A stretch of 64,000 nt of DNA from the NCBI RefSeq assembly GCF_000380965.1, contig NZ_KB905549.1, positions 72,254-136,253 of the forward strand, given 5' to 3'. A model generated the notes under the pieces. The model was given only the letters and a program-made list of their open reading frames with translations, was not told where the DNA came from and did not search any database. Both the position numbers and the translations under genes were made by a program. The stretch's first letter is position 1; each line of letters begins with the position of its first letter. The stretch comes from Paenibacillus ginsengihumi DSM 21568 (GTDB lineage: Bacteria > Bacillota > Bacilli > Paenibacillales > NBRC-103111). Shown piece after piece: positions 32,843 to 40,590 of the stretch.

Positions 32843-34073
32843 GGACACTCCCTCCTCTTCGGACGCTATTGGCTCCGGTTACCGATTCGTAAACCGCCAG
32901 CGTCTGTTCCATCATATGAGATATCGACCATTGGCGCAGCGCCCATTGCTTGGCCTGCTCGCCGAGCCGCCTTCGCAGCAGATCGTTCTCAAGCACGCGC
33001 AGCAGGTTCTCGTACAGCGGCTCGCTCTGGCCCGCCGGAGCGACCAGGCCGGTCTGCCCGTGCTTTACCATCTCCGGAATGCCTCCCGCATCCGAGACGA
33101 CGACCGCCTTGCCCGCCAGCTGGGCTTCCATTACGGAGAAGGGCAGGTTGTCTTGCAGGCTGGGCAGCACGAACACGTGAGCTTTCTTCAGCAGTGCCGG
33201 AATATCGGATCGGGCTCCCATAAACAGCACATGCTCCTCCAGGTTCAGGCTGCGGCATAGCTGCGTCAGCTCGCCGATGAGCGGCCCGTCGCCCAAAATC
33301 CAGCATACCCAATCGCTGCGCACCTGCTTCAGTCTGGCCAAGGCGTGCAGCAGCGGCTTGTGTCCCTTCACCGGCACAAGCCGCGCCGGGCAAATGATCA
33401 CCTTCTTATCCTGCGGCGCTCTTATGGTCGTCCATTCCTCCATCCGTTCCATGAACGCGTCGATGTCCATGCCGTACGGAATCACCTTCAGATGCTTGCC
33501 GGGAACGCGGAATTCGCTCATATCGAGCCGTTTCAGCCAAGCCGTCGGCACGATCGTACGGTTGCTTGAGATCGCGCCGTAATATTCTTCGGCGGCGGCG
33601 TATTTCCAGCGCAGCGTATCTTTCCCGGTCACCTCCCCGGAATAGATGAATTCGGTAGCCAGACATCCGTGGATCGTGGCGATCAGCGGAGTCTGCTGCG
33701 GCTTGATGCGCCACAGCGCTCGCGTCGAGACGATATCCTGCGTATGAATCAGATCGTATTTTTGCAGTCCGAAGCTGGATGCCGCCGTTTCAAAGCAGTA
33801 CCGCTCGATATCCCGCCAGCGAATCCATGGGTCGACATGCGGCATCCGCTGCTCGTAGAAAGCGTAGACCTTCTCATAAATTAGATCTTTGAGCTTCTTC
33901 TTCTGAAGCGTTCGGCCGTTATTGGGCATGTAGTATTTCTCCATATCCGGCGTATGCGCAAACACGTCCACCCGGTGGCCCATCTTCTCAAGCTCCCGCC
34001 GCAAAATATCGACGTAGGTGGAGACGCCGCCGACATGGGGCAAATAAAAATAAGTCGTGAGCAGTATGTTCAT
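32832..34073 (-). CDS. LPHVGG-group GT4 glycosyltransferase
   Basis: A 413-residue GT-B protein. It has the group signatures ILLTTYFYLPHVGGVSTYVD, IHTQDIVSTRALWRIKPQQ and PLIATIHGCLATEF, the donor domain IICPARLVPVKGHKPLLHAL, and the retaining site LPSLQDNLPFSVMEAQLAGK. I use the ATG at 34073 (GGAAGGGATGGGGAT upstream). The frame extends 44 codons further without family similarity. It is the first gene of a two-gene unit with the Arg-rich motif protein. A CATACGTTG box with AC 17 bp upstream lies 34 nt before the start. It is most similar to the GT half of the 25972 fusion. Confidence 0.87.
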   Translation of the reverse strand: MNILLTTYFYLPHVGGVSTYVDILRRELEKMGHRVDVFAHTPDMEKYYMPNNGRTLQKKKLKDLIYEKVYAFYEQRMPHVDPWIRWRDIERYCFETAASSFGLQKYDLIHTQDIVSTRALWRIKPQQTPLIATIHGCLATEFIYSGEVTGKDTLRWKYAAAEEYYGAISSNRTIVPTAWLKRLDMSEFRVPGKHLKVIPYGMDIDAFMERMEEWTTIRAPQDKKVIICPARLVPVKGHKPLLHALARLKQVRSDWVCWILGDGPLIGELTQLCRSLNLEEHVLFMGARSDIPALLKKAHVFVLPSLQDNLPFSVMEAQLAGKAVVVSDAGGIPEMVKHGQTGLVAPAGQSEPLYENLLRVLENDLLRRRLGEQAKQWALRQWSISHMMEQTLAVYESVTGANSVRRGGSVHGG

Positions 34074-34106
34074 ATCCCCATCCCTTCCATAGGAGAATTT
34101 TCCATA

Positions 34107-34134
34107 CAACGTATGTACCAACCCATCCTTTCGT
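34107..34134 (-). promoter_or_regulatory. Possible sigma-K/E promoter upstream of the GT4 gene at 32832
   Basis: CATACGTTG (34107-34115, minus strand) differs from CATANNNTA at one base and has AC 17 bp upstream (34133-34134). The site is palindromic (CATACAACGTATG), so it could also serve the plus strand. Position 34 nt before the ATG agrees with the other units. Confidence 0.33.
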
Positions 34135-34311
34135 AAGGGACAGTTAACTATTAAGTCAAATAATATCTGCATTTCTGCTTCCCTCCTGCAATACTCGCCC
34201 AGCACAGCCTGTATGACATTCTACTATTTCCTTCTTAAATGGTTGTTAATCTATAACAAGAAAAGAGAAGGCCGCGTACGATATACAAGCATTGCGAAAG
34301 GAGTGAAAAAA

Positions 34312-35610
34312 ATGGAAAAAGATGTGACGATCAGCGAGCAGATGAAGCACCGGATTGCCATTATCGGTCTAGGTTACGTCGGTCTTCCGCTGGCCCGGTT
34401 ATTTCTCGAGCATGGGCATATCGTTTACGGAATCGACGTGGATCATAGAAAGATTCAGGCGCTGCTTGCCAAGCAAAGCTATCTTTCCGATTTTACGAAC
34501 AAGGAGATTCGCAAGATGTTCGCAGGCGACCGGTTCCACGTCAGCGATTCCTTCTCTCTTGCAAGCCAGGCGGATGCGATAATTATTTGCGTGCCGACTC
34601 CCTTGGACCAAAATCGCAAGCCTGATTTGACTTATGTCCGGGGGGCGGTGAAGCATGCGCTGCCCCATCTGCGCAGAGGCCAGCTCGTTGTGCTGGAAAG
34701 CTCGACCTACCCGGGAACGACCGAGGAGGAGCTGCAGCCTATGCTGGAATCGGCCGGCTTTACCGTCGGGCACGATATTTACCTTGCCTATTCTCCCGAA
34801 CGGATCGATCCGGGCGCCCAGCGCTCTCCGATGCAGGACATTCCGAAGGTGCTTGGAGGGGTCAGCGAGCGGTGCAGAACGTTTGCCGAGCAGGTATACG
34901 GCAGCGTATTTTCGCGGGTCGTTCCCGTTTCGTCGCCAAGAGTAGCTGAATTCACCAAATTGCTGGAAAACTGCCAAAGGCTCGTGAACATCTCCTTCAT
35001 GAACGAACTGGCGATCATGAGCGAGAAGATGAACATCAATCTGTGGGAAGCGATCGACGCCGCCAGCACCAAGCCGTACGGCTTCACTCCGTATTATCCC
35101 GGGCCGGGCATCGGCGGCCACTGCATTCCGGTCGATCCGCTCTATTTGTCATGGAAAGCGAAGCAGTACGGGATCGATCTGCAGTTCATCGATATCGCCC
35201 ATCGAATCAACGAGCAGATGCCCGAATATGTCGTGCACAGGGTGCGCCAGCAGCTGTCTGCCAAAAAAGCGCTCAAGGACAGCAGCGTCTTCGTCATCGG
35301 AGTCACTTATAAGAAGGATGTCAACGACCTGCGCGAATCGACGGCGCTTCCGATTGTGGAAGGTTTGCTGAAGCTCGGGGTCAAGGTAAGCTACCACGAT
35401 CCGTATATTCCGACGCTGACGCTCGGAGAGCGGAAGCTGGAGGGCTCGGATCTCACAAGAAGAAATCTGCAGCAGCATGACGCTGCGCTCATCTTGACCG
35501 ATCATTCCCACATTCCTTACGAATCCGTGGCGTCCAGCGCCCGGCTCGTCATCGATACCCGCAACGCAACCAAAAACGTGGCTGACCGACGCAACATTGT
35601 TCTGATTTGA
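34312..35610 (+). CDS. Nucleotide-sugar (UDP-glucose/UDP-HexNAc) 6-dehydrogenase, WbpA/YtcA-like
   Basis: A 432-residue UDP-glucose/GDP-mannose dehydrogenase family enzyme. IAIIGLGYVGLPLARLF (residues 15-31) binds NAD. LESSTYPGTTEEEL is typical of the UDP-N-acetylhexosamine dehydrogenase branch. The catalytic Cys271 is in GPGIGGHCIPVDPLYLSWKA. GVTYKKDVNDLRESTALPI marks the C-terminal domain. It oxidises a UDP-sugar to a UDP-uronic acid in two NAD-dependent steps. The ATG at 34312 follows AAAGGAG by eight bases. Two epimerase genes follow in the same direction, an order like the ytcA-ytcB spore-coat genes of Bacillus subtilis. The precise sugar is uncertain. Confidence 0.87.
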   Translation: MEKDVTISEQMKHRIAIIGLGYVGLPLARLFLEHGHIVYGIDVDHRKIQALLAKQSYLSDFTNKEIRKMFAGDRFHVSDSFSLASQADAIIICVPTPLDQNRKPDLTYVRGAVKHALPHLRRGQLVVLESSTYPGTTEEELQPMLESAGFTVGHDIYLAYSPERIDPGAQRSPMQDIPKVLGGVSERCRTFAEQVYGSVFSRVVPVSSPRVAEFTKLLENCQRLVNISFMNELAIMSEKMNINLWEAIDAASTKPYGFTPYYPGPGIGGHCIPVDPLYLSWKAKQYGIDLQFIDIAHRINEQMPEYVVHRVRQQLSAKKALKDSSVFVIGVTYKKDVNDLRESTALPIVEGLLKLGVKVSYHDPYIPTLTLGERKLEGSDLTRRNLQQHDAALILTDHSHIPYESVASSARLVIDTRNATKNVADRRNIVLI

Positions 35611-35667
35611 CGCTTTCGGTTCGGGCGAGGACGATAGGAAACGAAAAAAAGGCGGTGTGCAAATAAA

Positions 35668-36639
35668 ATGAATATTTTGGTAACCGGCGGAGCGGGCTTT
35701 ATCGGCTCCCACCTTGTCCTGCGCCTGCTGGAGCTGGGGCATCGCGTCACGATTCTGGACGATCTGTCGACAGGCCGCCAGGAATATTTGAACGAAGCGG
35801 CGAAGCATGACAGGCTCACGGTGCTTCACGGAAGCGTCACAGACCCGCTTGCGCTGCGCAGCGCGATGGAAAACTGCGATGTCGTCTACCATCTGGCTGC
35901 CGTTCTCGGCGTGAAAAACACGGTCGAAAACCCGCTGAAGGTCATCGAAGGCAATATCGACGGCACCCGAGGCGTGCTGGAGCTGGCTTACGAGCAGGGG
36001 ACGAAGGTCGTCTTTGCCTCGACGTCGGAAGTATACGGCAAAAACAGCCAACTTCCCTTCAGGGAAGATTCGGACCGCGTGCTGGGCGCTCCGTCGATCC
36101 ACCGCTGGTGCTATGCGACAGCCAAGGCGATCGACGAGCATCTGTGCTTTGCCTACGCCGAGAAAGGGCTGCCGGTAACGGTCGTCAGGTACTTCAACGC
36201 GTATGGGCCAAGACAGGTCTCCTCGCAATACGGCAGCGTCATTCCGCGCTTCATTCGGGCGGCGCTGCACGGCGAGCCGCTCGAGGTGCACGGCGACGGC
36301 ACGCAGATCCGCTGCTTTACGTTCATTAGCGATACGGTCGCCGGAACGGTCGCCGCCATGGCCCCGCAGGCGAACGGCCTGGCGTTCAATATCGGCTCCG
36401 AGAAGCCGATTACGATCAACGAGCTGGCTGTCAAGGTGCGCGAGCTGGCCGGCTCCGAATCGCCGATCGTGCAGGTTCCGTACGAGAAGGCGTACGGCCC
36501 GGGATACGAAGATATGCCTGCGCGCATTCCCGATATTTCCCGCGCCAAGGCGATTCTGCAATACAAGCCGATGGTGTCGCTGGATGAAGGCTTGCGCATT
36601 TCCATCGAGTGGTTCAGACAACAGATGAAGGACGGGTGA
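35668..36639 (+). CDS. NAD-dependent epimerase/dehydratase (UDP-glucose epimerase or UDP-glucuronate decarboxylase-like)
   Basis: A 323-residue extended SDR. ILVTGGAGFIGSHLVLRLLE is the Rossmann motif. FASTSEVYGKNSQLPF and RWCYATAKAIDEHLCFAY supply the catalytic Thr/Ser, Tyr and Lys. VVRYFNAYGPRQVSSQYGSV is the substrate loop. The RWCYATAK sequence also occurs in UDP-glucuronate decarboxylases, so conversion of the uronate made by the upstream dehydrogenase is possible. It starts 57 bp after the dehydrogenase stop codon and is followed six bases on by a second epimerase. Product identity remains open. Confidence 0.82.
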   Translation: MNILVTGGAGFIGSHLVLRLLELGHRVTILDDLSTGRQEYLNEAAKHDRLTVLHGSVTDPLALRSAMENCDVVYHLAAVLGVKNTVENPLKVIEGNIDGTRGVLELAYEQGTKVVFASTSEVYGKNSQLPFREDSDRVLGAPSIHRWCYATAKAIDEHLCFAYAEKGLPVTVVRYFNAYGPRQVSSQYGSVIPRFIRAALHGEPLEVHGDGTQIRCFTFISDTVAGTVAAMAPQANGLAFNIGSEKPITINELAVKVRELAGSESPIVQVPYEKAYGPGYEDMPARIPDISRAKAILQYKPMVSLDEGLRISIEWFRQQMKDG

Positions 36640-36645
36640 TCGGAC

Positions 36646-37560
36646 ATGAGAGCCATCGTAACCGGCGGGGCGGGCTTCATCGGCTCCCATCTGGCGGAAG
36701 CGCTCGTCGCGGAAGGGGCCGACGTTCACATCGTCGATAATTTGCGCACCGGCTTCACGGAGCATGTGCCGCCGGGCGCAACGCTGCACCAGCTCGATAT
36801 TCGCAGCGCGGAGGCCGTTCAGCTGTTTCGCAGCGTCAAGCCGGATGTGGTGTTTCACCAGGCCGCTCAAGTCGATGTCCAGCGCTCCGTCGCCGATCCG
36901 GGCTACGACGCCTCCGTCAATATCGCGGGGACGGCCAACATCCTGCAGGCCTGCCTTCAGGCGTCTGTCAAGAAGCTGATCTACGCGTCTTCCTGCGCCG
37001 TTTACGGCGAATTGGAGACGGGCTTGATCAAGGAGGGCGATCCGACCGAGCCGATCTCCTTCTACGGCATTTCCAAGCTGACGCCGGAAGCTTATCTCCG
37101 CGTCTTTGGCCTGCTGTACGGGCTGGACTACACCGTCTTGAGATACGCCAACGTGTACGGCCCGAGACAGACGCCCAAGGGGGAAGGAGGCGTCGTCGCG
37201 ATCTTTATCGACCGGCTCAAGCAAGGACTGCCGCTGGTCGTCTATGGAGACGGCGAGCAGACGCGCGACTTCGTCTACGTAGGGGACGTCGTCCGGGCGA
37301 ACCTGGCCGCCGCAAGCCGGGGCAGCGGGCGCACCGTGCAGGTGGCAACCGCCTCGGCAACGACCGTGAACGAGCTGGTGCAATGGCTCGCCAACATCCA
37401 CGGCGCGCCCATTCAGCCGGAATACCGGCCGGAGAGGCCCGGCGACATCCGTCACAGCTGCCTGGACAACCGCTTGGCCAAAGAGATACTGGGCTGGACC
37501 CCCCGATATGACGTGTATCGGGGGCTTAAGGAAACGTACGATTATACAATGAGATCATAG
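36646..37560 (+). CDS. NAD-dependent epimerase, UDP-glucose 4-epimerase-like
   Basis: A 304-residue extended SDR. AIVTGGAGFIGSHLAEALVA binds NAD, YASSCAVYGELET with YGISKLTPEAYLRVFG provides the catalytic Ser, Tyr and Lys, and LRYANVYGPRQTPKGEGGVV is the GalE-type substrate loop. HSCLDNRLAKEILGWTP is the usual C-terminal signature of UDP-GlcNAc or UDP-glucose 4-epimerases in glycan clusters. It is the third gene of the plus-strand unit and is followed by a hairpin and a triple repeat. It could give the galacto epimer of a UDP-uronate or a neutral UDP-sugar. Confidence 0.84.
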   Translation: MRAIVTGGAGFIGSHLAEALVAEGADVHIVDNLRTGFTEHVPPGATLHQLDIRSAEAVQLFRSVKPDVVFHQAAQVDVQRSVADPGYDASVNIAGTANILQACLQASVKKLIYASSCAVYGELETGLIKEGDPTEPISFYGISKLTPEAYLRVFGLLYGLDYTVLRYANVYGPRQTPKGEGGVVAIFIDRLKQGLPLVVYGDGEQTRDFVYVGDVVRANLAAASRGSGRTVQVATASATTVNELVQWLANIHGAPIQPEYRPERPGDIRHSCLDNRLAKEILGWTPRYDVYRGLKETYDYTMRS

Positions 37561-37608
37561 GCTGCGCGGGAAGCGAGGTCGCTTGCTTGAGGCGCTGCCC
37601 TTACAATC

Positions 37609-37637
37609 AGGCCGTCCGGAATATTGCCGGGCGGCCT
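37609..37637 (+). terminator. Hairpin after the epimerase gene
   Basis: AGGCCG-T-CCGG (37609-37619) pairs with CCGG-G-CGGCCT (37627-37637) with one wobble. Its right arm borders the first 89-bp repeat. No T-run follows directly. Confidence 0.55.
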
Positions 37638-37903
37638 ATCTTGAAAATTTGGCGGTATACGCCGACAAATTTTCAATACCGCAGGTGACGGCCGATGACG
37701 ACAGGAAGCGCTCGTCATAGGCGGCTATCTTGAAAATTTGGCGGTATACGCCGACAAATTTTCAAAACCGCAGGTGACGGCCGATGACGACAGGAAGCGC
37801 TCGTCATAGGCGGCTATCTTGAAAATTTGGCGATATACGCCGACAAATTTTCAAAACCGCAGGTGACGGCCGATGACGACAGGAAGCGCTCGTCATAGGC
37901 GGT
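37637..37903 (+). repeat. Three tandem copies of an 89-bp hairpin-forming repeat
   Basis: Units begin at 37637, 37726 and 37815 with an exact 89-bp period and differ at only a few positions. Each contains two inverted repeats: TTGAAAATTTG with CAAATTTTCAA, and ATGACGA with TCGTCAT. The third copy runs into GGCGGTTTTTAAT, so its last hairpin can act as a terminator. Related single copies are found at 30220-30280 and 59675-59756. Confidence 0.92.
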
Positions 37904-37916
37904 TTTTAATCATTAG

Positions 37917-37946
37917 AGGATAAAATACGGTATTCAGGTTATACTA
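37917..37946 (+). promoter_or_regulatory. Sigma-G-like promoter of the gerK operon
   Basis: AGGATA (37917-37922) and TATACTA (37940-37946) are 17 bp apart. The forespore sigma-G consensus is TGAATA and CATACTA, giving 4/6 and 6/7 matches. The position, 31 nt before the GerKB start, is right, and germinant receptor operons are known sigma-G targets. Confidence 0.5.
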
Positions 37947-37977
37947 GCCTCAAATTGTTGTAGCTCAGGTGATCTGC

Positions 37978-39066
37978 GTGACGAACCAAGCGGGCCGCGT
38001 CATCGGAATTCTCAGTGCGTACTCTGTCATGATTTTGGCCATCGGGTTAATGAATCATGTGATCGTCGTGCCGCCGCTCCTGCAAGTGGCGAAAAGAGAC
38101 GCCTGGATCAGCGTCCTGGTCGTCATGCTGCCGTACTTGGCATGGGTTGGCCTGCTCCATCGCATTATGAAACGGACCGGTCAGGAGCCGCTCTTGCTGT
38201 GGCTGAACCGGCATTGGGGGCGGATCGCGAGCGGAACGGTTCGCGCCTTTTTCATCATTTACCTGTTTTTGATTGCGGTTATGACATTAAAGGATACAAC
38301 GATGTGGACGCACACCTCCTATTTGCCCCGCACTCCCGAGCTGGTCGTGTCTGCGTCGCTGGTCTTGCTCAGCGTCTTCGCCGTTCATTTTGGCATTCGA
38401 ACCATCGCTATCGCTTCGGGCATCCTGCTGCCGTTCGTGATCGTCTTCGGGGATTTTGTCATGAGCGCCAATCTTCCGCAAAAAAATTACGCCTTGCTCA
38501 CGCCCATGCTGGAGCACGGCTTAAGCCCTGCCCTTCGCGGCACCGTGTACGTTGGCGGCGGACTGGCCGAGCTGTTTATTCTGCTGCTCTTTCAGCACCG
38601 CTTAAAATCCGATGTTCGCCCCTGGTCGCTGTATTTGCTGGCGAGCTTCCTGGTCCTGCTCGTGCTGGGACCGGTGACAGGAGCAATCAGCGAATTCGGT
38701 CCCTACGAGGCCGCGGAGCTGCGCTACCCGGCTTACGAGGAATGGCGGCTGGTCAAAATCGGCAAGTACATCCGTCATGTCGACTTCCTGTCGATATACC
38801 AATGGCTGTCGGGAGCTTTCGTCCGCATCGCCTTATCCATGTTTTTGCTGCTCGAGCTGCTGATCGTAAATCACAAAAAATACCGTGCCGCCATGGCGGG
38901 GCTGCTCGGCCTCGCCTTGGTGATTCTGGTCGAGTTGCCCATTAGCGACATGCAGTATACGGCCTTCCTCAAAAGGTATTACTTGCCCGGATCGCTGTGG
39001 GGCGTTACCGGAATGCTGCTTATGCTCTCCCTGCTGACAAGCATGACTACGCGAAAACAAAGGTGA
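37978..39066 (+). CDS. gerKB: Spore germination receptor, GerKB/GerAB-type permease subunit
   Basis: A 362-residue protein with about ten membrane segments of the amino acid/polyamine transporter-related GerAB family. Recognisable elements are IGLMNHVIVVPPLLQVAKRD, FRAFFIIYLF-like helices, LKDTTMWTHTSYLPRTPE and FLSIYQWLSGAFVRIALSMF. B subunits sit in the spore inner membrane and probably bind the germinant. I use the GTG at 37978, four bases after AGGTGAT, instead of the GTG at 37969 inside that site. GerKA and GerKC genes follow directly, so the order is B-A-C rather than the common A-C-B. Confidence 0.88.
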   Translation: MTNQAGRVIGILSAYSVMILAIGLMNHVIVVPPLLQVAKRDAWISVLVVMLPYLAWVGLLHRIMKRTGQEPLLLWLNRHWGRIASGTVRAFFIIYLFLIAVMTLKDTTMWTHTSYLPRTPELVVSASLVLLSVFAVHFGIRTIAIASGILLPFVIVFGDFVMSANLPQKNYALLTPMLEHGLSPALRGTVYVGGGLAELFILLLFQHRLKSDVRPWSLYLLASFLVLLVLGPVTGAISEFGPYEAAELRYPAYEEWRLVKIGKYIRHVDFLSIYQWLSGAFVRIALSMFLLLELLIVNHKKYRAAMAGLLGLALVILVELPISDMQYTAFLKRYYLPGSLWGVTGMLLMLSLLTSMTTRKQR

Positions 39067-39072
39067 ATTGCC

Positions 39073-40590
39073 ATGAAGTTTCGTTGGCTTCGGCCATTGT
39101 TCCTGCAGCGGAATCACGCTCCGCCTCCTTTGCAGCCCGGTTCTCCCCCGGATGAACCGACAGCATGGACTCCGGAGACAATTCGCCTTCTGTTCCGCAG
39201 ATCGGCGGATTTTGTCATGAAACGTTACGAGCTCGGAAACGCTGAACAAGCGCAGTCGGTGTTCTTCATGTACTGCGAGGGTCTGACCGATACGCGGCCG
39301 ATCAACGAATATCTCATCCCCGAGTTAACGCGCCTGATCAATGAGCAGTTCGGCCTGGAGATGGACAAGAAGCTGCGAATGACCCGCATCCAGCGTACAG
39401 CCGACATCGTCGATCGCGTATTTTCCGGGGAGCTCGTCCTGTACTTCGAACGGCTGAACGTCATCTATGCGGTCGATACGGCCGATCCGCCCCATCGCCA
39501 GCCATCGGAATCGAATACCGAAATATCGATTAAAGGGCCGAAAGATGCGTTCGTGGAAGAGCTGACGACCAATGTGGCGCTGATCCGCAAACGGCTTCGC
39601 AGCAATTCCTTATGTTACGAGCAATTGACGATCGGCAAGCGGAGCCGCAGCAGGGTGGCCTTGCTTTACATTGAAGATATTACGCGGCCCGAGCTCGTCG
39701 ATGAAGTCAGAACGCGCTTGCAGCATATCGAGATCGATCTGATGTTCAGCAGCAGCCAATTGGAAGAAATGCTGGCGGACTCTTCGCGATCTCTGTTCCC
39801 ACTGCTGCATTACACCACACGCCCTGATTTTGCGGTCGATTGCTTGACCAGGGGCCGATTCGTCGTCATCGTCGAAGGAGCGCCGACCGTGGTCATCGGT
39901 CCGGCCAATTTGACGCTGCTGCTGAAGACGCCGGAAGACTTCTATGTGCCGTTTTACATGAGCACCTTCGGCCTGCTGTTGCGTTTTATCGGCCTGGGCA
40001 TCTCTTTGCTGCTCCCGGGCTTTTGGATCGCGCTGGCGTCTTTCAATATGGAGCAGCTCCCTTTCCCTTTTGTAGCGACGATCTCATTGTCGCGCATGGG
40101 ACTTCCTATGCCCGCTCCGCTCGAAGCATTCCTGATGATCGCGCTCTTCGAACTGTTCAGGGAAGCCGGCGAGCGGCTGCCCAAGGCGGTCGGGCAAACC
40201 GTCGCCGTAGTCGGCGGCATCGTCGTCGGCGATGCCGCCATCCGGGCCGGCCTCGCCTCCACGACGTTTCTCGTCATTGCCGCCATTTCCGCCGTTTCCA
40301 GCTTTACGCTGGTCAATCAATCCTTGGTAGGCACCGTCAGCGTCATCCGTCTGCTTGTGATGCTGTGCTCCTCCACGCTCGGCATATACGGATTCACTTT
40401 ATCCGTCATCGCCATCGTGGTGTATCTGTCCTCCCTCGAGTCGTTCGGCATCCCGTATCTTGCTCCGTTGTCGCCGATTCGCTGGCGGGATGTCGTCATG
40501 GCCTTTGTGCGAAAGCCGTGGTACAAGAAGAAGCGTCGCCCGGAAATCATGCTGACCCAAGACAAGACCCGTCAACAGGAGGAGTCATAA
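39073..40590 (+). CDS. gerKA: Spore germination receptor, GerKA/GerAA subunit
   Basis: A 505-residue GerA-family protein. A soluble N-terminal domain (residues 30-300) contains VFFMYCEGLTDTRPINEYLI, ISIKGPKDAFVEELTTNVAL and FVVIVEGAPTVVIGPANLTL. Then come about five membrane segments with ISLSRMGLPMPAPLEAFLMI and FELFREAGERLPKAVGQTVA, the diagnostic GerA motif. A subunits form part of the ring-shaped ion channel that opens during germination. The ATG lies seven bases after the GerKB stop codon with AAAGGTGAATTGCC upstream. Its TAA overlaps the GerKC start (TAATG), so translation is coupled. Confidence 0.94.
   Translation: MKFRWLRPLFLQRNHAPPPLQPGSPPDEPTAWTPETIRLLFRRSADFVMKRYELGNAEQAQSVFFMYCEGLTDTRPINEYLIPELTRLINEQFGLEMDKKLRMTRIQRTADIVDRVFSGELVLYFERLNVIYAVDTADPPHRQPSESNTEISIKGPKDAFVEELTTNVALIRKRLRSNSLCYEQLTIGKRSRSRVALLYIEDITRPELVDEVRTRLQHIEIDLMFSSSQLEEMLADSSRSLFPLLHYTTRPDFAVDCLTRGRFVVIVEGAPTVVIGPANLTLLLKTPEDFYVPFYMSTFGLLLRFIGLGISLLLPGFWIALASFNMEQLPFPFVATISLSRMGLPMPAPLEAFLMIALFELFREAGERLPKAVGQTVAVVGGIVVGDAAIRAGLASTTFLVIAAISAVSSFTLVNQSLVGTVSVIRLLVMLCSSTLGIYGFTLSVIAIVVYLSSLESFGIPYLAPLSPIRWRDVVMAFVRKPWYKKKRRPEIMLTQDKTRQQEES

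Noticed and set aside
35149-37455. Minus-strand open frame of 768 codons opposite the dehydrogenase and epimerase genes
   Set aside because: All three plus-strand genes have intact catalytic motifs, ribosome-binding sites and correct spacing. The antisense frame is a codon-bias shadow.
37637-37903. CRISPR or attachment site
   Set aside because: The three 89-bp units are adjacent without spacers, and no integrase or cas gene is nearby. Internal hairpins fit a dispersed hairpin repeat.
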